This document shows positions 25,595 through 34,818 of a DNA stretch of 64,000 nt, piece after piece (position 1 is the stretch's first letter; each line of letters opens with the position of its first letter). The position numbers and the translations under genes are program-made. Below the pieces are notes generated by a model. It ran no database searches and was not told the origin of the DNA. It was given only the letters and a program-made list of their open reading frames with translations. The DNA is from DASZHJ01 sp963735465. Lineage in GTDB: Bacteria; Pseudomonadota; Alphaproteobacteria; ATCC43930; CGMCC-115725. The stretch lies in the NCBI GenBank assembly GCA_963735465.1, contig CAVTLA010000001.1:1922001-1986000 (forward strand), in the 5' to 3' direction.

Positions 25595-26209
25595 TCACGG
25601 CACCTGCATTCCGCGCACGACCGCGGGACGCGCCGAGACCGTCTTGTACCACCGCTCGACCTTCGGAAAATCGCCAAGCGCCACCTTGTGCCACTCGTGG
25701 CGCGCGACCCAGGGAAAGGTCGCGATGTCCGCAATCGAATAGTCGCCGGCGAGGTAGTCGTACTTGCCGAGATGCGCATCGAGCACTCCGTAGAGCCGAC
25801 GCGTCTCCTTGCCATAGCGCTCGATCGCATAGGGCACCGGCTCCGGCGCCGCCCGCAGGAAATGATGCACCTGGCCGAACATCGGGCCGACGCCCCCCAT
25901 CTGGAACATCAGCCATTGCAGCACGGTGTAGCGGGCCGCCGGATCGGTCGGCAGCAGCTTACCGGTCTTCTCCGCGAGGTAGATCAGGATCGCCCCGGAT
26001 TCGAAGAGCGGCAGCGGCTTGCCGCCCGGCCCCTCCGGATCGACGATCGCCGGGATCTTGCTGTTGGGATTGAGGGCGACGAACTCCGGCTCGAACTGCT
26101 CGTTCTTGGAGATGTCGACCTTGTGAACGCGGTAAGGCAGCCCGGTCTCCTCCAGCATGATCGAGACCTTGCGCCCGTTCGGCGTGCCCCAGGTGTAGAG
26201 ATCGATCAT
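25595..26209 (-). CDS. Glutathione S-transferase, YfcG/Ure2p-like
   Basis: Cytosolic GST of the nu/Ure2p-like class. The ATG at 26209 has GGGAGGAG 7 nt upstream. The N-terminal thioredoxin-like domain starts MIDLYTWGTPNGRKVSIMLEE, where Thr/Asn of TPNG replace the Tyr/Ser of other classes. It continues with LNPNSKIPAIVD (cis-Pro) and LFESGAILIYLAEKTG (glutathione gamma-Glu contact Glu-Ser). The C-terminal helical domain ends in FPKVERWYKTVSARPAV. Length is 204 residues. Such enzymes usually act as disulphide-bond oxidoreductases on glutathione conjugates. Confidence 0.9.
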   Translation of the reverse strand: MIDLYTWGTPNGRKVSIMLEETGLPYRVHKVDISKNEQFEPEFVALNPNSKIPAIVDPEGPGGKPLPLFESGAILIYLAEKTGKLLPTDPAARYTVLQWLMFQMGGVGPMFGQVHHFLRAAPEPVPYAIERYGKETRRLYGVLDAHLGKYDYLAGDYSIADIATFPWVARHEWHKVALGDFPKVERWYKTVSARPAVVRGMQVP

Positions 26210-26358
26210 CGCCGGCTCCTCCCGCCCATACATTCGGTGAGGCGCAGGCTTAGCCGGATACCCGCGCCCCCGCAAGAGACGGCGGTGGCATCCCAACGGC
26301 CGAGCGATTAGGCTGCGGCAACGCGAGGTTGCGGAGACACTGGAGCAATGGAAGCGTC

Positions 26359-27810
26359 ATGGCGGCGGGCGGCGGCAAGTCCCCTCTGATTTACCCGGTG
26401 ATCCTGTCCGGCGGCTCCGGCACGCGCCTCTGGCCGCTGTCGCGCACCCAGGCCCCGAAGCAGCTTCTGCAGCTCCTCTCGGCGAAAAGTCTGCTGCAGG
26501 AGACGGTGCTGCGCGTCCAGGACCCAGCCCGCTTCGCCCCGCCCCTCCTCATCGCCAACGACGCCCATCGCTTCATGATCGGCGAGCAGCTGCGCGAGAT
26601 CGGCGTCACGCCGCGCGCCCTCGTCCTCGAGCCGCAGGGCCGCAACACCGCGCCGGCGATCTGCGTGGCCGCGATGATGCTGGTGGACGAGGCCCCGGAC
26701 GCCCTCCTGCTGGTGCTGCCCTCCGACCACGTGATCCGCCACCGCGCCGCCTTCCTGGCCGCGATCGAGCGCGCCGCCGCCGCCGCGCAGACCGGCGCCC
26801 TCGTCACCTTCGGCATCACGCCGGATCGGCCCGAAACCGGCTACGGCTACATCCGCCGCGGCGCGCCGTGGCCGCGGGTCGAGGGCTGCTTCGCCATCGC
26901 CGAGTTCGTGGAGAAGCCGGATCGCCCACGCGCCGAGGCGATGCTGGCCGCCGGCGATCACTACTGGAACAGCGGCATGTTCCTCTTCCCGGCGAAGCTC
27001 TATCTCGAAGAGCTCAAGCGCCGCGACCCCGCCATGGTGGAGACCTGCGCCAAGGCGCTGGAGAAAGGCGCCCGGGATCTCGACTTCCTCCGCCTGGAGC
27101 GCGAGGCCTTCGTCGCCGCGCGCTCGATCTCCATCGACTACGCAGTGATGGAGCACACCAAGGCCGCCGCCGTGGTGCCCGCGCCGATCGGCTGGAGCGA
27201 CGTCGGCAGCTACGATGCGCTCTGGGAGATCGGCGGCAAGGACGCCGGCGGCAACGTCATCCATGGCGACGTCATCGCCGAGAGCACGCGCAATTCCTAT
27301 CTCCGCTCCGAGCACGGCCTGGTGGCGGCGCTCGGCGTCGAGGACCTCGTGATCATCGCGACGTCCGATGCCGTGATGGTGGCGCCCCGCGACCGCGCCC
27401 AGGACGTCAAGCTCCTGGTGCAGCGCCTGGAGCGGGAGAAGCGCAGCGAGGCGCAGAACCATCCCCTGGTCAACCGCCCCTGGGGCAGCTACCGCTCGAT
27501 CCACAACGGCGAGCGCGTGCAGGTGAAGCACATCGTGGTGAAGCCGGGCGGCCGGCTCTCCCTGCAATTCCACCATCACCGCGCCGAGCATTGGGTGGTG
27601 GTGAGCGGCGTCGCCACGGTGACCCGCGGCGACGAGGTGCTGACCCTGGAGCCGGATCAGTCCACCTACATTCCCCTCGGCATGCACCATCGCCTGGAAA
27701 ACAAGGGCGACGTCGCCGTCCACCTCATCGAGGTGCAGACCGGCGGCTACCTCGGCGAGGACGACATCGTCCGCCTCGAGGACAGCTACGGCCGCAGCTC
27801 GAAAGACTAG
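26359..27810 (+). CDS. manC: Mannose-1-phosphate guanylyltransferase/mannose-6-phosphate isomerase
   Basis: Bifunctional type II enzyme that makes GDP-mannose and isomerises fructose-6-P/mannose-6-P for polysaccharide or LPS synthesis. The N-terminal nucleotidyltransferase has VILSGGSGTRLWPLSR and APKQLLQL, LPSDHVI and the sugar-binding FVEKP. The C-terminal cupin isomerase shows RPWGSYRSI, VKHIVVKPGGRLSLQFHHHR and the HWVVVSG strand. The 483-residue length (ATG at 26359; a TTG ten codons upstream is possible) matches ManC/AlgA. No sugar transferases adjoin it. It is convergent with the TpsB gene, 6 nt apart. Confidence 0.93.
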   Translation: MAAGGGKSPLIYPVILSGGSGTRLWPLSRTQAPKQLLQLLSAKSLLQETVLRVQDPARFAPPLLIANDAHRFMIGEQLREIGVTPRALVLEPQGRNTAPAICVAAMMLVDEAPDALLLVLPSDHVIRHRAAFLAAIERAAAAAQTGALVTFGITPDRPETGYGYIRRGAPWPRVEGCFAIAEFVEKPDRPRAEAMLAAGDHYWNSGMFLFPAKLYLEELKRRDPAMVETCAKALEKGARDLDFLRLEREAFVAARSISIDYAVMEHTKAAAVVPAPIGWSDVGSYDALWEIGGKDAGGNVIHGDVIAESTRNSYLRSEHGLVAALGVEDLVIIATSDAVMVAPRDRAQDVKLLVQRLEREKRSEAQNHPLVNRPWGSYRSIHNGERVQVKHIVVKPGGRLSLQFHHHRAEHWVVVSGVATVTRGDEVLTLEPDQSTYIPLGMHHRLENKGDVAVHLIEVQTGGYLGEDDIVRLEDSYGRSSKD

Positions 27811-27816
27811 AGCGGC

Positions 27817-29490
27817 TCAGAACCCCAGCGAGATGCTGGCGAAGACGCGAACGGGCTTGCCGCTCTCGGCGGCCACGGTCCGGGTCAAGGGGTCGGCGAC
27901 CTCGAGGCTGGCGCTCAGGCCGCGCTGCAGCGCCACGCGCAGGCCGACACCCGCCGAGGCCAGGGATTGCCGTTGCGTGCCGTCGGTCACGCCCATGTTC
28001 CAGACCGTGCCGAGATCGTAGAAGGTATAGACCTCGTAGGAGCGGAAGGCGCTGTTGCCGACGAGGCCGACGTAGCGCAGCTCCGCCGATCCCGCCGCGC
28101 CGTCGTCGCCCGCGATCTCGCCGGGATCGTAGGCGCGGCCGAATTGCGCGCCGCCGAGCGCGAACTGCTCGGAGACCAGGAGCGGCTCCGCCGCCTTCTG
28201 GCCGGCGGCGGAGAGACGCAGATAGAAGCCGCCGAACAGATGTTGCTGCCGGATCGCCGTGCCCGTGAACTTGGTGAAATCGGGCCGGCCGTTCGGGCGC
28301 GAGAGCTCGCTGCCGCCCGCCTGCGACGCGCCGAGGGCGTCGAGCCCCTGGCTCGCCTCGACGGAGAGCGAATTGCTGCCGTCCCAGCCGTCGTCGGCGA
28401 GATAGAGCCCATGCAGGCGCAGCACCCGCAGCTGATCGTCGAATTGGCGGATGCCCTGCTGACTCTGCTCCGATTGCTGCACGTCGAAGGTTCCGCCGAG
28501 CCAGAACGACTGATCGCGCCGGCGGAGCACGGGATGGGTTACGCTTGCGCCCACGTGCGTGGCATCGCCTGACAGCGCCAGGGACGCGAGGTTGCCGTGC
28601 GGATGAAGGTCTGTCCGCGCCACCGTCACCGTGCCGCGGGTCCCATTGGCGCCGAGCGGCAGATCGTAGCCAAGCTGCTCCGACATCAGCTCGCGCGGCT
28701 GATTGGGGATCGTGAAGAAGTTGAGCGACAGCCGGTCGAACGCCGTCAGGACGGAGTCCACGCCGCCGGCGGCCTGCGCCTCGACCGGTCCCAGGCTGCG
28801 CGTGCCGCGATTGTCGAGGGACACGACGCCGGAGAAGCGGCCGCGGTCGATCGCCAGCGTCAGCTCGTAGTCGCCGGATTTCTCGTCGATGGGATTGAGG
28901 CTGGGGGCGACGCGCAGGTCCGGGAGATCGTTGATCAGCAGGATCGCGCGCTCGAGCGTCGCCAGCCGAAGCGGCCGTTCCGCCAGCACCGCCGTCGTAT
29001 AAGGCCGCAGCCGCTCCGCCTCGCTTTCCGGCAAACCTGGGAATGCGACGCGACGCACGCCGCCCTCGATCACGGTGATGCGAAGGATGCCGCTCTCCAG
29101 CGCCTGAGGCTCCGCAATGGCGTGGGACAGGAAATATCCGCTGTCGCGATACTTGGCGGTAATGCGCCGCAGCACTTCCTCGACCTCGCCGAGACCGATC
29201 TCGCGCGCGAGGAAATCCTCGTAGAGGGGCGCCAGGGCGTCGGCGTCGAATATGGTGGCCCCGTCGACGATGACTGCTGTCAGCACGAACCTGACCGCCC
29301 CCTGCGGCACCACCGGCGCGGTGCTGGGCAGCATCAACGGCGCCGGCGGCCGGGAGGGCTCGACGGGCTCGGGGATTCGACGCTGGACCTGACCGGGATT
29401 GACATCCGGCCGGGCCGCCTGCTGCGCCCTCGCCGGCGGCAGAGAGCAGGCGAGGAATGCCATCGCGACGGCGAACCATGCGCCCCTCAT
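27817..29490 (-). CDS. ShlB/FhaC/HecB-type two-partner secretion transporter (TpsB)
   Basis: Outer-membrane Omp85-superfamily transporter that exports a TpsA protein. Start at 29490 (MRGAWFAVAMAFLA) gives a Sec signal ending at PARAQ; a frame start 12 codons upstream would spoil it. A Pro-rich linker (about 25-60) precedes POTRA domain 1 (FVLTAVIVDGATIFDADAL) and POTRA 2 (LRITVIEGGVRRVAF, then SLNPI). The 16-strand barrel fills the rest, ending in SISLGF with C-terminal Phe. The L6 tip reads QFGRAYDPGEIAGDDG, with Ala where the family has Gly (RGY). It is divergent from the FecR gene. Its natural cargo is probably the TpsA at the left edge of the window (inference). Confidence 0.9.
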   Translation of the reverse strand: MRGAWFAVAMAFLACSLPPARAQQAARPDVNPGQVQRRIPEPVEPSRPPAPLMLPSTAPVVPQGAVRFVLTAVIVDGATIFDADALAPLYEDFLAREIGLGEVEEVLRRITAKYRDSGYFLSHAIAEPQALESGILRITVIEGGVRRVAFPGLPESEAERLRPYTTAVLAERPLRLATLERAILLINDLPDLRVAPSLNPIDEKSGDYELTLAIDRGRFSGVVSLDNRGTRSLGPVEAQAAGGVDSVLTAFDRLSLNFFTIPNQPRELMSEQLGYDLPLGANGTRGTVTVARTDLHPHGNLASLALSGDATHVGASVTHPVLRRRDQSFWLGGTFDVQQSEQSQQGIRQFDDQLRVLRLHGLYLADDGWDGSNSLSVEASQGLDALGASQAGGSELSRPNGRPDFTKFTGTAIRQQHLFGGFYLRLSAAGQKAAEPLLVSEQFALGGAQFGRAYDPGEIAGDDGAAGSAELRYVGLVGNSAFRSYEVYTFYDLGTVWNMGVTDGTQRQSLASAGVGLRVALQRGLSASLEVADPLTRTVAAESGKPVRVFASISLGF

Positions 29491-29769
29491 GCCGTGCGCA
29501 ACCCTCGCATAGTCTCCATTTCCCACCCCCCCAACTCATACGAGCGTACACAGGGCTCGTTGCAACTCCAACGAAATTTGAATCTGCTCAGCCATTTGTC
29601 CGTAATTCACGTACCAGAGGAAAGTAGTTGTTAGTATTACCGAATATATACAAACAATTTTATCAATTAATACAATATTAATCTAGAGTTTTATCCAATC
29701 GCCGTTTAGATCTCCTTACCAGCAACCTGTGGCTGCAAGCGATCTTCTTTCGGGGATTGGAGAGCGCGT
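29491..29769. promoter_or_regulatory. AT-rich divergent intergenic/promoter region
   Basis: Spacer between divergent tpsB (minus) and fecR-like (plus) genes. About 29585-29715 is strikingly AT-rich (for example ATATATACAAACAATTTTATC and the following TTAATACAATATTAATC), unlike the rest of the window. It likely holds both promoters and possibly a site for a nucleoid or regulatory protein. Individual -35/-10 boxes cannot be fixed among many AT-rich candidates. Confidence 0.6.
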
Positions 29770-31050
29770 ATGAGCAGTGTTCGAATTACCGTCCGCACGC
29801 GCCAGTTGGCGCTCGCGCTCGCGCTGTGCGCGGGTATTCTTCTGCCCGGCCTCGCGGCCGCTCAGGCCCAGGACCGCTGGACGGTCACGGAGGCCAGCGG
29901 CGAGGCCGCCCAGCAGGCCCCTGCCGCCCAATGGATCCCGCTCAAGGCCGGCGATACCCTGGCCGAGGGCGCCGCCGTGCGCACGGGGGCCGACGGGCGG
30001 CTGGTCCTGGCCCGCAGCAGTCACAAGGACATCATCACCGCCTCCCCTGGCAGCCAGTTCACCGTGCCGCGCGTCGCCGCCGAGGCGACGGAGCCCACCA
30101 TCCTGCAGACCCTCGGCACGCTCCTGTTCAAGGTCGAGCACACGCCGGGACGGCATTTCGAGGTGAAGGGGCCCTATCTCGCGGCCGTGGTGAAAGGCAC
30201 CGTCTTCACGGTGACGATCGCCGCCGACGAGAACGTCGTCCATCTCGCCACCGGCTCCGTTGAGGTCACCGACAGCAACACCAGGGAGATCGCCCTCCTC
30301 CGTCCCGGCCAGACCGCCCGCGTCCCGGCGGCGCCGGGACGGCCAATGACAGTGATCGGCGCCCTGGCGCCCGGGACCGCGCAGCCGTCGACGACCCAGG
30401 CACAAGCCGACGACGGCGGGCAGAAGATCACTCACACCCTCGGTGATGTGCAGCTCGACGTCGCCGCCCTCAGCAACAACCTCGTGCGGCCCACCGGCAA
30501 TGCGGGGGTGACAGCCGGAGTATCGAGCGGCAGCTCGCCGAGCGACGGCACCGCCGGCGCCGTGACGTCGATGGTCAGCAGCGCCACGGGCGCCACCGGC
30601 AGCGCCGCCAGCGGTACGGTCAGTGGCGCCACAGATGCGGTCGACGGCACCGTCGCCACCGCCGCCAGCGCCGTGGGCAATGTCGCGAGCGCAGCCACCG
30701 GCACCGTCGGGAGCACGACCAGCGCCGTCGGCGGCGCAGTCGGCGGCACCGTGAGCGCGGCCGGAAGCGTCGCCGGCGGCACCGTCGCCGCTGTCGGGAA
30801 TGCCGCGAGCGGCGCCCTGGGTGCGGTCGGAAACACCGTCGGTGGCTCCCTCGGCAATACCGTCAGCGGGGTGGGGAACACCGTCGGAAATACCGTGAGC
30901 TCGGTAGGAACCGCTGCCGGCGCCACGGTGAGCGCGGTCGGAACAACCGTCGGCACCACCACGAGCACGGTCGGCAGCACCGTCAGTAGCATCGGAAACA
31001 CCGTCGCCGGCCTTCTCGGCGGCACCAAGAACAAGTTGAAACTGCCATGA
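29770..31050 (+). CDS. FecR-domain protein with Gly/Val/Thr-repeat tail
   Basis: Secreted or periplasmic protein, 426 residues. Signal peptide to about residue 33 (LLPGLAAAQAQ). The FecR domain spans about 35-190: WIPLKAGDTLAEGAAVRTG, RLVLARSSHKDIITASPGSQF, TLLFKVEHTPGRHFEVKGPYLAAVVKGTVFTV and VHLATGSVEVTD are the classic beta-repeat signatures. From about residue 240 the chain becomes a quasi-periodic string of Val-Gly, Thr-Val and Ser-Ala units (GNTVSxVG-like) up to a basic end NKLKLP. There is no anti-sigma cytoplasmic domain or TM helix, so this is the ligand/scaffold form of FecR. It is 7 nt from the CHASE2 kinase gene and co-transcribed with it. Confidence 0.85.
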   Translation: MSSVRITVRTRQLALALALCAGILLPGLAAAQAQDRWTVTEASGEAAQQAPAAQWIPLKAGDTLAEGAAVRTGADGRLVLARSSHKDIITASPGSQFTVPRVAAEATEPTILQTLGTLLFKVEHTPGRHFEVKGPYLAAVVKGTVFTVTIAADENVVHLATGSVEVTDSNTREIALLRPGQTARVPAAPGRPMTVIGALAPGTAQPSTTQAQADDGGQKITHTLGDVQLDVAALSNNLVRPTGNAGVTAGVSSGSSPSDGTAGAVTSMVSSATGATGSAASGTVSGATDAVDGTVATAASAVGNVASAATGTVGSTTSAVGGAVGGTVSAAGSVAGGTVAAVGNAASGALGAVGNTVGGSLGNTVSGVGNTVGNTVSSVGTAAGATVSAVGTTVGTTTSTVGSTVSSIGNTVAGLLGGTKNKLKLP

Positions 31051-31057
31051 GCGGGCG

Positions 31058-33316
31058 ATGACATCGCGGCTGAACCGCACCGGATCGAGCATGCTTCACC
31101 GGCAGCTGCCGCGGCTCGCGGTCATGGCGCTGGTCGCGGCCGCCTATTTCTGCGGCCTGTTCGATCCAGTGGAATTCGCCCTCATGGATCAGCGGTTCCG
31201 CTGGATCCAGCGCCCCGCGTCAGGCGACCTGGTGGTGGTCGATATCGATTCGCGCAGCCTGCAGACGCTGAATTCCTGGCCGTGGCCGCGCAGCTATCAC
31301 GCACGCGTCATCGATGCGCTTTTCGCCGCCGGCGCGACGGAGATCTCGCTCGACATCGATCTGAGCGCGCGGTCTCGGGAGGCCGACGATCAGGCGCTGG
31401 TGGCCTCGCTCGATCACGCGGCGCGGCGCGTCATCCTGCCGGCGTTCGCCCAGACCGCGGTGCAGCCGGGCCAATCCGACCAGGTCGTCTACACCTTTCC
31501 CGCCGAGGAGTTTCGCCGGCGGACGACCATCGGGGCGGTAAACGTATTCCCCGGCGCCGACGGCCTGGTTCGCAGCTTCCCGACGAGCGTCGATCTCGAC
31601 GGGAAGGAAGTCGCGGCCTCGGCGGCCCTGCTGGCGGATTCGCCGGCAGCGGGCGCCGGTCAGTTCTATCTCGATTTCGGCATCAGGCCCGCGAGCATCG
31701 CGCGCCTCTCCTATGTCGACGTGCTCAACGGACATTTCGACCGCGCCGCGATGGCTGGCAAGCGGGTACTGATCGGCGCCACCGCGGTGGAACTTGGCGA
31801 CCAGGTCGCGGTGCCGCTCTATCGCAGCCTGGCCGGGCCGCTCGTCCAGGCGATGGCATACGAGAGCCTGACGCAGAATCGCGCGCTCAGGCGCGTCGGC
31901 GAGTTGCCCGTGCTCGGCGCGAGCCTGCTCGTGGTGCTGTTGTTTCCGGTCTTCCTGGTCTCGTGGCGACGCGGCTTAGCGGCGCTCGCCGTGCTATTCG
32001 GCGGCCTCTACGGGGTGGCGATCGCGCTTCAATTCGCGGCGCCGGTCAGCCTGGACATCGTGCCGCCGGCAGCGGCGGCGGCGTTGCTCTTCGGCATCGC
32101 CGCGCTGGCGGAGATCGAGCGGCAGGGTCGCCGGGCGCTCGGCCACTACCTGTCGGACATGCGCCGGCGGGCGCTCATGCAATGCGTGCTCGACGACAGC
32201 TTCGATGGCATTCTCATCGTGGACCAGACCGGCATCGTCGAAGTGGCAAATCGCGCGGCGGGGCGGCTTCTGGATCTCGAGCCCGAGCAGATGATCGGCG
32301 CACCGATCGAGCGCTTTCTGCCGGGCGCCGCCCCTAGCCAGCGCCAGGCCGCGATCACCAGCGTATCGGGGCGGGAGATCGAGCTCACCCGGGCGGACGG
32401 TCAGCGGATCGTGCTGGAGCAGGCGGTCAGCTGCTCGCGGTTTCCGACCGGCGGGCGCCAGGTGGACGACGCCGCGCCGGGGGCGAGCGTCTTCATCCAC
32501 ACCTTTCGTGACGTCACCGAGCGCCGCCGGGCCGAGATGGCGTTGCGCGACGGCATGAACCAGGCGATGGCGGCCAACCGGGCGAAATCCGAATTCCTCG
32601 CCAACATGAGTCATGAGCTGCGCACGCCGCTCAACGCCATCATCGGCTTCGCCGACGTCATCAAGGATGCGATGCTGGGCTCGCCCGCGATCCCGCGTTA
32701 CCGCGAATACGCCGCCGACATCAGCCAGAGCGGCACGCATCTCCTGGAGATCATCAACGACATTCTCGATCTCTCCAAGATCGAGGCCGGCGAATTCCAG
32801 ATGAAGGCGGAGCCGGTCGGGCTATACGACACCGTCCGCCGCTGCCTGCGCATCGTGAGCGCCAAGGGCAGCGCGGGCAGGCTCCGCTTCGAGACGTCGG
32901 TCGCCGACGATATGCCGCCGATCATGGCGGACCCGCGCCTCCTTCGCCAGATCGTGCTGAACCTGCTGTCGAACGCGGCGAAGTTCACCCCCGCGGGCGG
33001 CACGATCAGCATCGGCGCCGGGATCGAGGCCGGCTGCCCGGTGATCCGCGTCGCCGACACTGGCATCGGCATCGCCGCCGATCAGATCGCCGAGGTGATC
33101 AAGCCATTCTATCAGGTGAACGCGGGTCTCGAGCGCCGCTACGAGGGTACCGGGCTCGGACTGGCCCTGGTGTCGAACTACCTCGCACTGCACGGCGCCT
33201 CCCTCGACATCGCGAGCGGGCTCGGCAAGGGCACCACAGTTACGATCCGCTTTCCCGCCACCAGCGTCGTGCTCGAGCACCTGCAGCCGGAAGCACCGGT
33301 ACGCGTCGCATCCTGA
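31058..33316 (+). CDS. CHASE2-PAS sensor histidine kinase
   Basis: Inner-membrane two-component kinase, 752 residues. The layout is: N-terminal TM (about 20-36); periplasmic CHASE2 domain (about 38-270: FALMDQRFRWIQRP, VVVDIDSRSLQTL, GAVNVFPGADGLVRSFP, VLIGATA); three TM helices (about 285-350); PAS (about 370-485, DGILIVDQTGIVEVANRAAGRLL); HisKA with phospho-acceptor His519 in FLANMSHELRTPLNAIIGF; and HATPase with N box (QIVLNLLSNAAKFTP), DTGIGI and GTGLGLAL. The catalytic parts look intact. No response regulator is adjacent. CHASE2-FecR pairing is a known context; the FecR-like gene just upstream suggests a periplasmic signalling unit linked to the divergent TpsB. Confidence 0.92.
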   Translation: MTSRLNRTGSSMLHRQLPRLAVMALVAAAYFCGLFDPVEFALMDQRFRWIQRPASGDLVVVDIDSRSLQTLNSWPWPRSYHARVIDALFAAGATEISLDIDLSARSREADDQALVASLDHAARRVILPAFAQTAVQPGQSDQVVYTFPAEEFRRRTTIGAVNVFPGADGLVRSFPTSVDLDGKEVAASAALLADSPAAGAGQFYLDFGIRPASIARLSYVDVLNGHFDRAAMAGKRVLIGATAVELGDQVAVPLYRSLAGPLVQAMAYESLTQNRALRRVGELPVLGASLLVVLLFPVFLVSWRRGLAALAVLFGGLYGVAIALQFAAPVSLDIVPPAAAAALLFGIAALAEIERQGRRALGHYLSDMRRRALMQCVLDDSFDGILIVDQTGIVEVANRAAGRLLDLEPEQMIGAPIERFLPGAAPSQRQAAITSVSGREIELTRADGQRIVLEQAVSCSRFPTGGRQVDDAAPGASVFIHTFRDVTERRRAEMALRDGMNQAMAANRAKSEFLANMSHELRTPLNAIIGFADVIKDAMLGSPAIPRYREYAADISQSGTHLLEIINDILDLSKIEAGEFQMKAEPVGLYDTVRRCLRIVSAKGSAGRLRFETSVADDMPPIMADPRLLRQIVLNLLSNAAKFTPAGGTISIGAGIEAGCPVIRVADTGIGIAADQIAEVIKPFYQVNAGLERRYEGTGLGLALVSNYLALHGASLDIASGLGKGTTVTIRFPATSVVLEHLQPEAPVRVAS

Positions 33317-33332
33317 CGCCCGACACGCCCGG

Positions 33333-34818
33333 CTAGCCTGCGAGTTTCTGCTTCAGGCGCTCGTTGACCACCGCCGGGTTCGCCTTGCCCTGGGTCGCCT
33401 TCATCACCTGGCCGACGAAGAAGCCGAAGAGCTTGTCCTTGCCGGAGCGATACTCCGCGACCTTGTCCGCGTGCGCCGTCATCACGGCGTCGATCGACGC
33501 GTCGATGGCGCCGGTATCGGTGACCTGCTTCAGGCCGCGCTCCTCCACCAGGGCCGCCGGGCCCTTGCCGGTCTCCGCCATCGCCGCGAAGACGTCCTTG
33601 GCGAGACGCCCGGAGATGGTGTCGTCGTACTGCAGCGCCAGCAGCTCGGCCAGCATCGCCGGCGTCACGTGGAATTCGGCGATCGACTTGCCGGACGCGT
33701 TGAGGGCGGCGAAGTAGTCGCCCATGATGAGGTTGGCGACGTCGACCGCGAGCTTTGCCTTGGGCACGCCGCTCGCCGCCTTCCCCGCCGCCGCCAGCAC
33801 GCTCTCGTAGAGATCGGCGGATTCCTTCTCCGCCACCAGAACGCTGGCGTTATAGGCGGAGAGGCCGAGATCGCTCTCGAAGCGCGCCTTCTTGGCGTCC
33901 GGCAGCTCCGGCAGTTTCTTGCGCAGCCCATCCACCCAGGCTCCGTCCAACACCAGGGGCAGCAGGTCGGGGTCGGGGAAATAGCGGTAGTCGTGGGCGT
34001 CCGCCTTTGAGCGCATCGGGCGGGTGATGCCGCGGTTGGCGTCGAAGAGCCGCGTCTCCTGCGTCGATCTTGCCGCCGTCCTCGATGATCTCGATCTGGC
34101 GCCGCGACTCATGCTCGATCGCCTGCATGACATAGCGGATCGAGTTCACGTTCTTGATCTCGCAGCGCGTGCCCAGCGCCGTCCCGGGCTTGCGCACGGA
34201 GACATTGCAGTCGCAGCGCATGGAGCCCTCCTCCATGTTGCCGTCGCAGGTCCCGAGATAGCGCAGGATCGAGCGCAGCTTCTTGAGGTAGGCGCCCGCC
34301 TCCTCCGCGGTCCGAAGATCGGGCTCGGAGACGATCTCCATCAGCGCGACGCCGGCGCGGTTGAGGTCGACGTAGGTGTAGTCCGGATGCTGGTCGTGCA
34401 GGCTCTTGCCGGCATCCTGCTCCAGATGGAGGCGCGTGATGCCGACCGTGCGGCTGGAGCCGTCGGGCATGTCGAGGATGATCTCGCCCTTGCCCACCAC
34501 CGGCCGCAGATACTGGGAGATCTGATAGCCCGCCGGAAGATCGGCGTAAAAATAGTTCTTCCGGTCGAAGATCGAGACGAGATTGATCTGCGCCTTGAGG
34601 CCGAGGCCGGTGCGAACCGCCTGCTCGACGCAGATGCGATTGATCACCGGCAGCATGCCGGGAAAGGCCGCGTCGACGGTGGAGACCTGGGTGTTGGGCT
34701 CGGCGCCGAAGGCAGTCGCCGCGCCGGAGAACAGCTTGGCATTGGAGATCACCTGGGCATGGACCTCGAGGCCGATGACGACCTCCCAGGATCCCGTGCG
34801 TCCCTCGATGAGGCTCAT
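33333..34818 (-). CDS. gatB: Asp/Glu-tRNA amidotransferase subunit B, frameshifted in this sequence
   Basis: GatB binds mischarged Glu-tRNA(Gln)/Asp-tRNA(Asn) in the GatCAB complex. The N-terminal frame (34818 down to about 34062) carries WEVVIGLEVHAQVISNAKLF, IFDRKNYFYADLPAGYQISQ and the Zn-site-like RCDCNVSVR. After one extra base at about 34062 (within the codons for KIDQETRLFD, minus strand) a second frame continues with KADAHDYRYFPDPDLLPL and the YqeY-like tail ending KQKLAG. Removing that base restores one ORF of normal length. In this operon (gatC-gatA-gatB, ATGA overlap with gatA) loss is unlikely; I infer a sequence error. Confidence 0.9.

Noticed and set aside
27725..29551. Second long minus-strand frame over the TpsB gene
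   Set aside because: Out-of-frame shadow; the other frame holds signal peptide, POTRA domains and barrel terminus.
33333..34818. gatB as two separate genes
   Set aside because: The two frames are consecutive parts of one GatB and join after removing one base.
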